Below are positions 1 to 8,342 of a DNA stretch of 41,176 nt, piece by piece (within the stretch, counting starts at the first letter, position 1; each line of letters starts with the position of its first letter). The translations under genes and the position numbers were made by a program. Source of the DNA: UMGS1781 sp964389545 (lineage in GTDB: Bacteria; Bacillota; Clostridia; TANB77; CAG-508); NCBI GenBank assembly GCA_964389545.1, contig CAYMDN010000008.1, positions 1-41,176 on the forward strand, read 5' to 3'. The notes below the pieces were generated by a model. The model did not search any database, was not told the DNA's origin, and saw nothing but the letters and a program-made list of their open reading frames with translations.

Positions 1-1095
1 CTTCTGGTAAATAGTTTACCCCTCTTTTCTTTTTCCAAATTTGAATTGGGAATATAGGAGTTTCTCCATTTCCTACACCTTTTTCTGTAGATAATAGCAT
101 TTCTCTTATAATACATCTACCCTCTGCAGAATCATCTGTTCCATAATTTATTGAACTAAATACAACTTGATTTCCCCCTCTAGAATGTATTGTATTCATA
201 TTATGGATAAATGCTTCCATAGCTTGATGTACTCTGTTTACTGTGCCATTTATGGCTAATTGAACGTATTTTTTATCACCTTTTAATTCTTCTGTATCTT
301 TTTTGATGTAATCATCTATTTTATAATCGTATATATTAGATAAGTCTTTATCTATAACTTTTTCAATCTTTTTTACTTCCTCTATGTAAGTTAATCTTAC
401 ATATGGTGCCAAATAATAATCAAATGCTGGTATTGCTTGTCCTCCGTGCATTTCATTTTGAACTGTTTCAAGAGAGATGCATCCTATAATGCTCGCAGTT
501 TCTATTCTTTTAGCTGGTCGTGATGAACCATGTCCAGCTCTAAATCCATTCTCAAGTATTTCATCTAGTGGGTGTTGTAAACAAGTTAAACTTTTTGTTG
601 GATAATAATCTTTATCATGTATATGAATATATCCATCTCTAAAAGCCTGTCTTGCTTCAGCAGATACTAAAAAATCATCAACAAATGGTTTTGTAGTTTC
701 ACTAGCAAACTTCATCATCATTCCTGCAGGTGTATCTGCATTCATATTTGCATTTTCTCTAGTAATATCATTAGATTTTGTTTCTATAATTTCTAGGAAA
801 ACATCTTTAGATTTAGCTTTTCTTGCCACGTCTCTGTTATATCTATATGTAATATATTCCTGTGCAACTTCTTTTCTTGAAGATCCCATCAGTTTCTTTT
901 CTACAAGATTTTGTATTTCATATACTGATACTTGTACTTTGTCTTTTAATTGGTTTTGTACACTATCAGAAATTTTTGTTGCAAGATCTATATCAACTCC
1001 TGCTGTTGTATTTGACATAGCTTTAGTAACAGCCTTAATGATCCTTTCTTCGTCAAAATCCGCAATTCTTCCGTCCCTTTTTATAATTTGCATGT
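1..1095 (-). CDS. nrdD: Anaerobic (class III) ribonucleoside-triphosphate reductase, N-terminal half, cut by window edge; frame break at the start
   Basis: NrdD reduces ribonucleoside triphosphates to deoxynucleotides with a glycyl radical. The first ~364 residues are visible. An ATP-cone begins at KRDGRIADFDEERI, and the catalytic domain follows with GHGSSRPAKRIETASIIGC and EMHGGQAIPAFDYYLAPYVR, both typical of clostridial NrdD. The catalytic C-terminus and the glycyl radical site lie beyond base 1. The long reading frame uses codons at positions 2-4, 5-7 and so on, and has no good start codon of its own. The natural ATG (1093-1095; MQII, with GGGAGAG upstream) is one frame off, and the two frames meet in a run of seven A (minus strand) at 1078-1084. 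Eight A would join them as MQIIKKRDGRI. This is either a homopolymer indel in the assembly or slippage on A-AAA-AAA. The family call is firm; the state of the start is unresolved. Confidence 0.9.
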
Positions 1096-1182
1096 TAATC
1101 ATCTCTCCCTTTATTTCATCTTTTACATTATTCATTTGTTATATCATTTGTATTTTTTTGAAACTTTTGTATATTAGAATAT

Positions 1183-1246
1183 AAAAAAATTCTTATGCCT
1201 ACTAATTGTTTTGAGGGAATTGTAGAGAATGGCCAAATCGCTACAA
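1183..1246 (-). promoter_or_regulatory. Structured 5' leader of nrdD with two competing hairpins (function unknown)
   Basis: The nrdD transcript should carry a leader of about 215 nt. In RNA orientation TTGTAG (1246-1241) can pair with CTACAA (1225-1220). The overlapping CTACAATT (1225-1218) can instead pair with AATTAGTAG (1207-1199, one bulge), followed nine nucleotides later by seven U (1189-1183). The two pairings exclude each other. I recognise no known riboswitch core. Switching is inferred from pairing alone. Confidence 0.3.
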
Positions 1247-1319
1247 CCAAAAGACTTTGATAGGTCATTGGAATTAAATATAAAACTGATCTTTTGTATT
1301 TTCTAAAAATTGTATATTA

Positions 1320-1348
1320 ATTTTATCTTATCAAAATTTTAAAGTCAA
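1320..1348 (-). promoter_or_regulatory. Sigma-A type promoter of nrdD
   Basis: On the minus strand TTGACT (1348-1343) is followed after 17 nt by TAAAAT (1325-1320). This would start transcription near 1313 and leave a leader of about 215 nt before the nrdD ATG. The rest of 1096-1319 holds no coding frame I can support. Confidence 0.6.
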
Positions 1349-1403
1349 TATAAAACTATATATCATTTATATTACACAATTATTACTTTTTCATTACATT
1401 TTT

Positions 1404-1444
1404 AGAGGCGTTAAAATGTCAAAATTCTGCACTTTAACGCCTCT
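1404..1444 (-). terminator. 12-bp hairpin just after the DUF2651-like gene (terminator-like, no U tract)
   Basis: AGAGGCGTTAAA (1404-1415) and TTTAACGCCTCT (1433-1444) form a perfect 12-bp stem with a 17-nt loop, starting 3 nt after the stop at 1448. Neither strand has a U run after the stem, so it may stop transcription poorly, or protect the 3' end of the upstream mRNA. Confidence 0.45.
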
Positions 1445-1447
1445 TGA

Positions 1448-1855
1448 TTAATATCTTCTTCTATATCTATTGCATTCACATTCTTCTCTTGTTTCATCAT
1501 TTTCTCTGAATATTTGTTCGATATTATCATTATAGTTATTTGTATAATTAAATTCACCATTTGTATTTGTTGATGATACTCTTTCTAATATTTGATTTAG
1601 AATACCTCTAATATTGTTATTTTCATCATTTCTACAATATAAAGTTCTTGTAATCAGTGCTGTTGTAAATGATAAAACTGTATAAGCAAATGTTGCAATT
1701 AAAAAGGTTTCATCAAATGCTGCAAAAGTTATCACAATAAAAATTGCAAATATAATGCTTGCTACCGTGAGTGGACTTTGTAATAGTTTTTGTAAGACAA
1801 ATGATATGATAATTACTGCAATTGGAAAAGCAAAGAAAATCAATAATAAATTCAT
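1448..1855 (-). CDS. Small membrane protein, DUF2651-like
   Basis: The 135-residue protein has three hydrophobic segments (about 3-23, 30-48 and 50-70) and then a polar, Asn/Glu/Arg-rich tail ending in ECECNRYRRRY, probably cytoplasmic. The N-terminal half (a short helix, SPLTVASIIFAIFIVITFAAFDETF, then a third helix) resembles the DUF2651/YbeF group of small Bacillota membrane proteins. Those have no assigned function and lack this long tail. The ATG is preceded by GGAGGG at good spacing. It looks like a single-gene unit between the glyS terminator and the hairpin at 1404-1444. The call rests on pattern memory and no role is proposed. Confidence 0.6.
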   Translation of the reverse strand: MNLLLIFFAFPIAVIIISFVLQKLLQSPLTVASIIFAIFIVITFAAFDETFLIATFAYTVLSFTTALITRTLYCRNDENNNIRGILNQILERVSSTNTNGEFNYTNNYNDNIEQIFRENDETREECECNRYRRRY

Positions 1856-1877
1856 AACAAACCCTCCACCTATTTAT

Positions 1878-1907
1878 ATAGTATGTATTACTTGAAAGTT
1901 CTGTGAA
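1878..1907 (-). promoter_or_regulatory. Possible promoter of the DUF2651-like gene
   Basis: TTCACA (1907-1902) and TACTAT (1883-1878) are separated by 18 nt on the minus strand, just ahead of the ATG at 1855. The -35 element overlaps the U tract of the glyS terminator. Match to consensus is moderate. Confidence 0.35.
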
Positions 1908-1938
1908 AAAAAAGATAAGTACCCTTGGTACTTATCTT
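1906..1938 (-). terminator. Intrinsic terminator of glyS
   Basis: AAGATAAGTACC (1912-1923) pairs perfectly with GGTACTTATCTT (1927-1938) around a 3-nt loop. On the minus strand it is followed by eight U (1913-1906). It lies directly after the glyS stop at 1946. Confidence 0.85.
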
Positions 1939-1945
1939 TCTATTA

Positions 1946-3334
1946 TTAACCTTCTATTCTTTCAGTAAGCCATGCTTCTAGTTCATCAATTTTAACTCTA
2001 ACTTGTTCCATTGAGTCTCTATCACGAATTGTAACAGCATTATCATTTTCAGTTTCAAAATCAACTGTAACACAATATGGTGTTCCAATCTCATCTTGTC
2101 TTCTATATCTTTTACCTATACTTGCTGATTCATCATATTCGCACATATATTTCTTTGATAATTTATCAAAAACTTCTCCTGCTTTTTCTGATAATTTCTT
2201 TGATAATGGAAGAACTGCTACTTTAACAGGAGCCATAGCTGGATGTAAATGTAAAACTGTTCTTACATCTCCTTCTCCAACTTCTTCTTCATCATAAGCA
2301 TCACACAATATTGCTAAGAATATTCTATCTACACCAACTGCTGGTTCAACACAGTATGGAACATATTTCTCATTTGTCTCTGGATCTAAGTATGTTAAGT
2401 CTTCTTTAGAGGCTTCCATATGTCTTGATAAATCATAATCTGTTCTATCAGCTATTCCCCAAAGTTCTCCCCATCCAAATGGGAATAAAAATTCTATATC
2501 TGTTGTTCCTTTGCTATAAAAACTTAATTCTTCTTTAGAATGCTCTCTCATTCTTAGATTTTCTTCTTTAATACCTACATTTATTAACCATTTCTTACAG
2601 AACTCTTTCCAATATTCATACCATTCTAAGTCTGTTCCTGGTTTGCAGAAAAATTCAAGTTCCATTTGCTCAAATTCTCTTGTTCTAAAAATAAAGTTTC
2701 CTGGTGTAATTTCGTTTCTAAAAGAGCGTCCCATTTGACCAATACCCATAGGTAATTTACGTCTAGTAGTTCTTTGAACATTTTTAAAGTTTACAAACAT
2801 TCCTTGTGCAGTTTCAGGTCTTAAATAAACTTCAGATTTAGCATCTTCAGTTACACCAATAAATGATTTAAACATTAAGTTGAACTTTCTAATTTCAGTA
2901 AAATTTCTTTTACCGCAATTTGGACATGTAATATCATTTTCATTAATATAATTAACTAATTGCTCATTGATCCATCCATCTAATCCACTAATGTCTTTTT
3001 TATTTTTGAATCCCCATTCTTCAATTAATTTATCTGCTCTGTGTCTAGTTTTACATTCCTTACAATCTATTAATGGATCACTAAATCCACCAACATGTCC
3101 TGTAGTAACCCAAACTTGTGGATTCATAATAATAGCAGCATCTATACCAACATTATATTTAGACTCTTTAATAAATTTTCTCCACCACATGTCTTTAACA
3201 TTTTTCTTCATCTCAGCGCCTAAAGGTCCGTAATCCCAACTGTTTTGTAAACCACCATAAATCTCAGAGCCTGGATAAATAAATCCTCTATTTTTACATA
3301 AATTAACAATTTTCTCCATAGATTTCTCTACCAT
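1946..3334 (-). CDS. glyS: Glycine--tRNA ligase, homodimeric class II type
   Basis: This enzyme charges tRNA-Gly. The 462 residues are full length for the alpha2 form, which is distinct from the two-chain alpha2beta2 form. Visible are the N-terminal FIYPGSEIYGGLQNSWDYGPLG, Cys pairs CKEC and CPNC (about 90 and 137; a possible zinc site), motif 2 (FRNEITPGNFIFRTREFEQ, about 205) and motif 3 (VEPAVGVDRIFLAIL, about 331), then the anticodon-binding domain (APVKVAVLPL onward). The ATG at 3334 follows AAGGATGTG. MEK at residue 6 is an alternative start. The short upstream region has no room for a T-box leader. It is a single-gene unit with a clear terminator. Confidence 0.97.
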   Translation of the reverse strand: MVEKSMEKIVNLCKNRGFIYPGSEIYGGLQNSWDYGPLGAEMKKNVKDMWWRKFIKESKYNVGIDAAIIMNPQVWVTTGHVGGFSDPLIDCKECKTRHRADKLIEEWGFKNKKDISGLDGWINEQLVNYINENDITCPNCGKRNFTEIRKFNLMFKSFIGVTEDAKSEVYLRPETAQGMFVNFKNVQRTTRRKLPMGIGQMGRSFRNEITPGNFIFRTREFEQMELEFFCKPGTDLEWYEYWKEFCKKWLINVGIKEENLRMREHSKEELSFYSKGTTDIEFLFPFGWGELWGIADRTDYDLSRHMEASKEDLTYLDPETNEKYVPYCVEPAVGVDRIFLAILCDAYDEEEVGEGDVRTVLHLHPAMAPVKVAVLPLSKKLSEKAGEVFDKLSKKYMCEYDESASIGKRYRRQDEIGTPYCVTVDFETENDNAVTIRDRDSMEQVRVKIDELEAWLTERIEG

Positions 3335-3369
3335 AGAATCACATCCTTTACATTATAATTGTACACTAT

Positions 3370-3397
3370 TTTATATTATAAACCACTCTTTTGTCAA
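3370..3397 (-). promoter_or_regulatory. Promoter of glyS
   Basis: TTGACA (3397-3392), a 16-nt spacer and TATAAA (3375-3370) on the minus strand, about 35 nt before the glyS start. It lies immediately after the terminator of the GC-rich gene. Confidence 0.6.
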
Positions 3398-3409
3398 TAG
3401 TCGTCGTAC

Positions 3410-3449
3410 AAAAAAAGACGCGGGCAGTAGCATTATCTACAGCCCGCGT
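3410..3449 (-). terminator. Intrinsic terminator of GC-rich orphan gene 1
   Basis: ACGCGGGC (3418-3425) pairs perfectly with GCCCGCGT (3442-3449). A further GTAG/CTAC pairing extends the stem past one mismatch. Seven U follow on the minus strand (3416-3410). It is a far more GC-rich hairpin than the other terminators here. Confidence 0.9.
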
Positions 3450-3460
3450 TGTGGATTGGA

Positions 3461-3760
3461 TTAGACAACCTGGATGCCGGCCTTCTCGAACATGGCCTTC
3501 ATCTCCTGGTAGTTCTTGCTGTCCTTGTCGTGGTGCAGAGTCCAGACGGAGTCAGCATACTTGGTGATGAGCGCTTTGTGCGCGTCAACGATGATCTCAG
3601 TGGTGATCTCGCTTTCAGGCGGGAGAAGCAGGCGCCCCTCATAGTTGCCACGGTAGGTTCCGTACATGATGGTCTTTCCGTTCTCAGCGGAGTTGATCTT
3701 GATTAAGAGCAATCCCCGGAGATTCTCGGATTCGATGCGGATTTTCGTCGGGTTGGACAT
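3461..3760 (-). CDS. GC-rich orphan gene 1, unknown function
   Basis: I do not recognise this protein of about 99 residues. It is soluble, with no signal peptide or membrane segment. It opens with a probable beta region (TKIRIESENLRGLLLIKINSA), has a central NYEGRLLLPPESEITTEII and ends in a charged helix (DKDSKNYQEMKAMFEKAGIQVV). Composition stands out: one 60-base line (3481-3540) is about 53% G+C, with C/G-ending codons, against about 25-30% in the flanks. An upstream ATG at 3766 sits only 2 nt from AGGA. The ATG at 3760 has about 8 nt spacing and is preferred. Its own promoter and terminator make it a self-contained unit. It may be a transferred cargo gene; no transposase or integrase is nearby. 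Confidence 0.8.
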   Translation of the reverse strand: MSNPTKIRIESENLRGLLLIKINSAENGKTIMYGTYRGNYEGRLLLPPESEITTEIIVDAHKALITKYADSVWTLHHDKDSKNYQEMKAMFEKAGIQVV

Positions 3761-3816
3761 AGCCATCTTCCTTTCACACTTAAATTGATGTATCCCCTTA
3801 TCGGGTTTACAAATTA

Positions 3817-3846
3817 ATTATAGCACAAAATTGATTCTTTTTTCAA
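3817..3846 (-). promoter_or_regulatory. Promoter of GC-rich orphan gene 1
   Basis: TTGAAA (3846-3841), an 18-nt spacer, and an extended -10 TGCTATAAT ending at 3817 on the minus strand. The sequence after the -10 closely matches that of orphan gene 2: TAATTTGTAA here, TAAATTGAAA there. Confidence 0.7.
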
Positions 3847-3868
3847 TTTTTAACTCCTTGTTAAAATA

Positions 3869-3899
3869 AAAAACCGTCCATTTAATCTGAACGGTTTTT
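3869..3899 (-). terminator. Intrinsic terminator of the acyl-CoA synthetase gene
   Basis: AAAAACCGT (3869-3877) pairs with ACGGTTTTT (3891-3899), giving a U-rich 3' arm on the minus strand right after the stop at 3905. The stem is symmetric enough to work in both directions. Confidence 0.8.
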
Positions 3900-3904
3900 A
3901 TATA

Positions 3905-5596
3905 TTAATCTTCTATTTTCTTAATTTCTTCGAATCTTTTTATCTTTGCGGTACTTGTTTTAATCATTGGTTCATCAGTAATTGTTAAATGTTTTATATG
4001 TTTGTAATTTGTTAAGTTTTTGTTTATTTCTTTTATATCTTTCCAAATAATTTCGTGTAGTTCTTCTTCTGTTTTGTTAGGATAATGTTCTTTTACATAT
4101 TCCTTATTATATACCACTTTAACTGCTACTATTAGATCATCATCTTTTTTTCTTCCATATACCATATTTTCATCTATATATGGTAATTTTGCAATTAATG
4201 TTTCTAATTCTTCTGGGTATATATTCTTTCCATTTTTTAATACAATAACATTCTTTTCTCTTCCCGCTATATAAAAATATCCATCTTTATCTTTGTATGC
4301 TAAATCTCCAGTATAAAACCATCCATCTTTTATTACTTTGTTTGTTTCTTCTTCATTCTCATAGTATCCAAGCATTAAGCTTTCGGTTTTTAACACTATT
4401 TCTCCTATGCCCTCCTCGTTTGGATTATCTATTTTTGCTTCTACATTTAATATTGGCTTTCCTATTGACCCATATCTAATATATTTTTCTGTTTCAGATA
4501 TAACAACTGGTGATGTTTCAGTTAATCCGTATCCTTGTACTGTTACTATGCCAAAGTCATTAAACCTTTCTGCTACAGTTTTATCCAATGCAGCAGCTCC
4601 ACATACAACGTATCTTAATTCTCCTCCCAATTTATCAAGTATCTCTTTAAATAATTTTCTTCTTATATCTATTCCAAATTTCAACAAGAATCTACTTAAT
4701 TTTATTCCTTTTTCAACTTTCTTTTCTTTACCTTGTTTTTTTATTTCATTCATTATCTTTTTATACATTGATTCTAAAAGTAGTGGAACACATACGAATA
4801 TTGAAACTTTATATTCTACTAAATTCGATTGTATATGTCTTAAACCATCAATAAAAATGTTCATTGTACCTTTACTTAAAAATAACATTAATCCTGTTGA
4901 TCCATAAGTATGATGAAATGGTATAAATGCCATATTTACATCAGTATCACGAATGTCAATAATTTCTTTCATATTCTTCATATCTGATGCGATATTGTAT
5001 TGAGATAACATTACAGCTTTTGATGCTGAAGTTGTTCCAGATGTAAATATCAAGCTTGCCATTTTTTTATTATCTATTTTTGTTCCCAAAATTCTTTTAT
5101 CGCCTTTTTTTAGCTTTGTTTTTCCGTCCTTAATTGCTGATGATATATCTCTAAACTCATCATTTTTTCTCATGCAGATATAGTGCTTTAGCTGTGTTTT
5201 TCCAGCACTTTGAATATTCTTCATAGTGTCAATAAATTTATCTTCAAAAACAATAGCTTCTGCTTTGCTTCTTATTAATAATTCTTCTAATTCTGCTGGT
5301 GGCAATCCTTTATCTAATGTTACTACAACATTATTACTGTACATTGCTGCTAAGTAAGTAATTGCCCATTCATAACTATTGTTTCCAATTACAGCTATAC
5401 GAATATTTCCGGGTTTTCCGAAAGAATTTATTTCTGTACCAAAGTTATATATATCATTTTGCATTTGCTTATATGTTATATCTGTATATTTAACTTCTTT
5501 ACCTATTTTTGATTTAATTCGAAAAGCAATATTGTTAGGATATAATTCTATAGCTTCTTCAATTGCTTCTCTAATATTATTGTACTTTAATTCCAT
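3905..5596 (-). CDS. AMP-dependent acyl-CoA synthetase/ligase (long-chain fatty acid type)
   Basis: This adenylate-forming enzyme would activate a fatty acid or similar carboxylate with ATP and CoA. Motifs: P-loop-like TSGTTSASKAVMLS (about 185; the usual Gly-x-Pro-Lys-Gly is altered to SASKA), GYGLTETSP, and the hinge region GWFYTGDLAYKDKDGYFYIAGREKNVIVLKNGKNIYPEELE. The frame stays open upstream to 5650, but a perfect promoter lies inside that extension and AAAGGGAAG precedes the ATG at 5596, so I start at MELKYNNIREAIEEA (563 residues). It is a single-gene unit. The exact substrate cannot be read from sequence. Confidence 0.9.
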   Translation of the reverse strand: MELKYNNIREAIEEAIELYPNNIAFRIKSKIGKEVKYTDITYKQMQNDIYNFGTEINSFGKPGNIRIAVIGNNSYEWAITYLAAMYSNNVVVTLDKGLPPAELEELLIRSKAEAIVFEDKFIDTMKNIQSAGKTQLKHYICMRKNDEFRDISSAIKDGKTKLKKGDKRILGTKIDNKKMASLIFTSGTTSASKAVMLSQYNIASDMKNMKEIIDIRDTDVNMAFIPFHHTYGSTGLMLFLSKGTMNIFIDGLRHIQSNLVEYKVSIFVCVPLLLESMYKKIMNEIKKQGKEKKVEKGIKLSRFLLKFGIDIRRKLFKEILDKLGGELRYVVCGAAALDKTVAERFNDFGIVTVQGYGLTETSPVVISETEKYIRYGSIGKPILNVEAKIDNPNEEGIGEIVLKTESLMLGYYENEEETNKVIKDGWFYTGDLAYKDKDGYFYIAGREKNVIVLKNGKNIYPEELETLIAKLPYIDENMVYGRKKDDDLIVAVKVVYNKEYVKEHYPNKTEEELHEIIWKDIKEINKNLTNYKHIKHLTITDEPMIKTSTAKIKRFEEIKKIED

Positions 5597-5621
5597 TACA
5601 TCTTCCCTTTCATCTGCATTA

Positions 5622-5650
5622 ATTATAAATGCAGGATGAGCATTTGTCAA
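5622..5650 (-). promoter_or_regulatory. Consensus promoter of the acyl-CoA synthetase gene
   Basis: TTGACA (5650-5645), 17-nt spacer, TATAAT (5627-5622): a perfect sigma-A promoter on the minus strand. It decides the downstream start at 5596 rather than 5650. Confidence 0.85.
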
Positions 5651-5681
5651 TTAAAATATTCACTCCCCTGCATTTTTTGTA

Positions 5682-8261
5682 TTATTCAGTTCTTAATGCT
5701 TCTACTGGATCTTTTTTTGCTGCAAATCTTGCTGGAATTACACCTGCAATCATTGTTAGAACAACACTTATTACAACTAATATAATTGCTCCACCAATTG
5801 GTAGTCTTCCTGCATTTGATATGTCTGCTAGTGATTTTATTACTGCATTTATTGGAATTATTAATAATAAAGTTACTCCTATTCCTATTAATCCGGCTGT
5901 TATTCCTACTATAAAGGTCTCGGCATTAAATACTCTCGAAATATCTTTCTTAGATGCTCCGACACTTCTTAAGATACCTATTTCTTTTGTTCTTTCTAAA
6001 ACAGATATATAAGTTATTATTCCTATCATAATTGAAGATACAACTAAAGATATAGCAACAAACGCAATTAATATATAGCTTATTACGTCTATAATTGTGC
6101 TAACTGAAGTCATCATTACCCCAACTAAATCTGTATAGTTAATAACATCATCTTCTTTCCCTTCATTTTCTTTTTGAGTATTGTAACTATCAATTATTTT
6201 TACTATTTGGTCTTTTGAGTCAAAATCTTTTGGATAAAGATTAATTCCTGATGGCTTATTTAAATCAACAACACCAAGTGAACTTAATATTGAATCATAT
6301 GTCTCTAATCTATTGTTTGAATTAGCCGTCATATATGCTGCTAATTCTTCTTGAGAAAGTGATTGCATATAAGCTTTTTCTTCTTCTGACAATGAACTAT
6401 AATCATATGTTGCAGTCGGATCATTTACAAATTCTTTACCTGTTAATATATTAATTGTAGGATTTGCCTTTTGCTCTTTTGCTATTTCACTTTCGTTTAT
6501 TTTGTTTATAACATAAACTTGTAAATCATGTGTATACGCAATTGAATCCCTTATTGGAGCAGCAACGACTTCTGGTTTTGTTCTTATAATACCAACTACA
6601 TTAATATCAACAGCATCGTCTAATTTCTTATTCATGTATTCTGCACTTGTTGATTTATTAACCCAAATATTTCCTTCTTTTTCATAATAATCTGTATTTA
6701 ATAAAATTTTAAATGATAAGTTTAATATATCATCATATGTAAATGTTTGTATTTCATCAACTTCAAGCTTTTCTCCATTTTGAATTGCTTGTAGTTTTAA
6801 TTTTAAATCGTCTTGGTTCTTTAATCCTAATGAATATAGTGCAAAGTCGCTTATTTCGTTGCTTTCTCCAACTACTAATACAACTTCATTAAATTTTGAT
6901 GGCCATCTTCCTGCAACAACATCATATTGTGAATCAAGTAATTCTTGGTTATCAAGCATTTCTGTCCATACATCAGTTGGCATCATGCTTAATCCTCCAC
7001 CTTGTTCAACCATGCTTCCCATTCCCATATTTTCAAATACATGATTTGGATTAACTTGTAAATAATTTTGTTCATCTATTTTTTTATATAGATTTAAATT
7101 TAGGTTGTATGTATATTGGATTGCACTTGTGTAGTCTTTTATATTTGTTTTATCGCTTTCTATATATTCTTTAAATGCTTCCAAATTATTTTCTTTAACT
7201 TCATTTGAGAATGTGCTTAGGATTTGTGAAATTACATTCATTGAATATACTTGATTTTTATCGATATATTCTGTTGTAGGTTCGTCTGTTTTCATTAATT
7301 CTTGCATCATACTTGTCATATCTACTGTTGATTGTTGAATTGTTAATGGGTAAGTCGATAATGTATCTTCCTGTACTTTATTTATATATTCTTGAACACC
7401 ATTTGAAATAGAAAGTATTAATGCAATTCCTATAATACCTATACTTCCTGCAAATGCTGTTAAAAATGTTCTTCCTTTTTTTGTCATTAGATTATTTAAG
7501 CTTAATGATAATGCCGTAAAGAAACTCATATGCGTTTTTTTAGTTTCTTTTTTATCATTCTCATCATATTTCTCATCTTTTCCATCATATGGATCTGAAT
7601 CATCTGTTATGTTTCCATCAAGTAATTTTATAATTCTTGTTGAATATTTTTCAGCAAGCTCTGGATTATGTGTAACCATTATAACAAGCTTATCTTTCGC
7701 TATCTCCTTTAACAATTCCATTATTTGAATACTTGTAGCTGAATCTAATGCACCAGTTGGTTCATCTGCAAGCAGTATCTCAGGATCATTAATTAATGCC
7801 CTTGCAATTGCAACTCTTTGCATTTGTCCACCTGATAATTGGTTTGGTTTTTTATGTATTTGATCTTCTAATCCAACTTTTGCCAATGTTTCCTTAGCTC
7901 GTTTTCGTCTCTCATCCTTTGAAATACCTGCTAAAGTTAAAGCTAATTCAACATTTGCAAGTACAGATTGATGATTTATTAAATTATAACTTTGAAATAC
8001 AAAACCTACTGAGTGATTTCTATATGTATCCCAATCTCTATCTTTATATTTTTTGGTTGATACACCTTTAATTTGTAAATCGCCTGAGCTGTATCTATCT
8101 AAACCTCCTATAATATTAAGCAGCGTTGTTTTTCCACATCCACTATGTCCTAATATAGAAACGAACTCATTTTTTCTAAATTCAACACTTATACCCTTAA
8201 GTGCTTTAACTTCGTTATCTCCACTTAAATAATTCTTTGTAATATCTACTAATTTAAGCAT
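5682..8261 (-). CDS. MacB/FtsX-type ABC transporter, ATPase and permease fused
   Basis: This 859-residue protein joins a MacB/LolD-class ATPase to an FtsX-class permease. ATPase: Walker A GHSGCGKTT (about 38), Q-loop FVFQSYNL, signature LSGGQMQR (about 142), Walker B ILLADEPTGALD and switch VMVTHNPE. An acidic linker (DPYDGKDEKYDENDKKETKK) leads to TM1 (about 260-285). A large extracytoplasmic domain of over 400 residues follows, then three C-terminal membrane helices with the FtsX-like ERTKEIGILRSVGASKKDI. Such single-chain forms are common in Clostridia. MacB-type transporters are mechanotransducers acting on lipids, peptides or drugs in the envelope; the substrate here is unknown. Confidence 0.92.
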   Translation of the reverse strand: MLKLVDITKNYLSGDNEVKALKGISVEFRKNEFVSILGHSGCGKTTLLNIIGGLDRYSSGDLQIKGVSTKKYKDRDWDTYRNHSVGFVFQSYNLINHQSVLANVELALTLAGISKDERRKRAKETLAKVGLEDQIHKKPNQLSGGQMQRVAIARALINDPEILLADEPTGALDSATSIQIMELLKEIAKDKLVIMVTHNPELAEKYSTRIIKLLDGNITDDSDPYDGKDEKYDENDKKETKKTHMSFFTALSLSLNNLMTKKGRTFLTAFAGSIGIIGIALILSISNGVQEYINKVQEDTLSTYPLTIQQSTVDMTSMMQELMKTDEPTTEYIDKNQVYSMNVISQILSTFSNEVKENNLEAFKEYIESDKTNIKDYTSAIQYTYNLNLNLYKKIDEQNYLQVNPNHVFENMGMGSMVEQGGGLSMMPTDVWTEMLDNQELLDSQYDVVAGRWPSKFNEVVLVVGESNEISDFALYSLGLKNQDDLKLKLQAIQNGEKLEVDEIQTFTYDDILNLSFKILLNTDYYEKEGNIWVNKSTSAEYMNKKLDDAVDINVVGIIRTKPEVVAAPIRDSIAYTHDLQVYVINKINESEIAKEQKANPTINILTGKEFVNDPTATYDYSSLSEEEKAYMQSLSQEELAAYMTANSNNRLETYDSILSSLGVVDLNKPSGINLYPKDFDSKDQIVKIIDSYNTQKENEGKEDDVINYTDLVGVMMTSVSTIIDVISYILIAFVAISLVVSSIMIGIITYISVLERTKEIGILRSVGASKKDISRVFNAETFIVGITAGLIGIGVTLLLIIPINAVIKSLADISNAGRLPIGGAIILVVISVVLTMIAGVIPARFAAKKDPVEALRTE

Positions 8262-8298
8262 TTTCTATTCATTCCCTTCTCTTCTCATAAAAATATTC

Positions 8299-8326
8299 AT
8301 TATATTTTTATCAATATAATCTTAAA
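8299..8326 (-). promoter_or_regulatory. Probable promoter of the fused ABC transporter
   Basis: TTTAAG (8326-8321), 16-nt spacer, TATAAT (8304-8299) on the minus strand, between the EndoQ stop and the transporter ATG. Confidence 0.5.
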
Positions 8327-8342
8327 TTATCCTTAAACAGAA

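Noticed and set aside
1349..1400. NrdR boxes upstream of nrdD
   Set aside because: Only loose AT-rich similarity to the ACACWATATRTWGTGT-type consensus; no paired boxes at proper phasing that I could support.
3335..3410. T-box leader for glyS
   Set aside because: Only about 75 nt lie between the preceding terminator and the start, too short, and no specifier or antiterminator elements are visible.
5596..5650. N-terminal extension of the acyl-CoA synthetase (MTNAHPAF...)
   Set aside because: The extension contains a perfect TTGACA-17-TATAAT promoter, and a good Shine-Dalgarno precedes the inner ATG.
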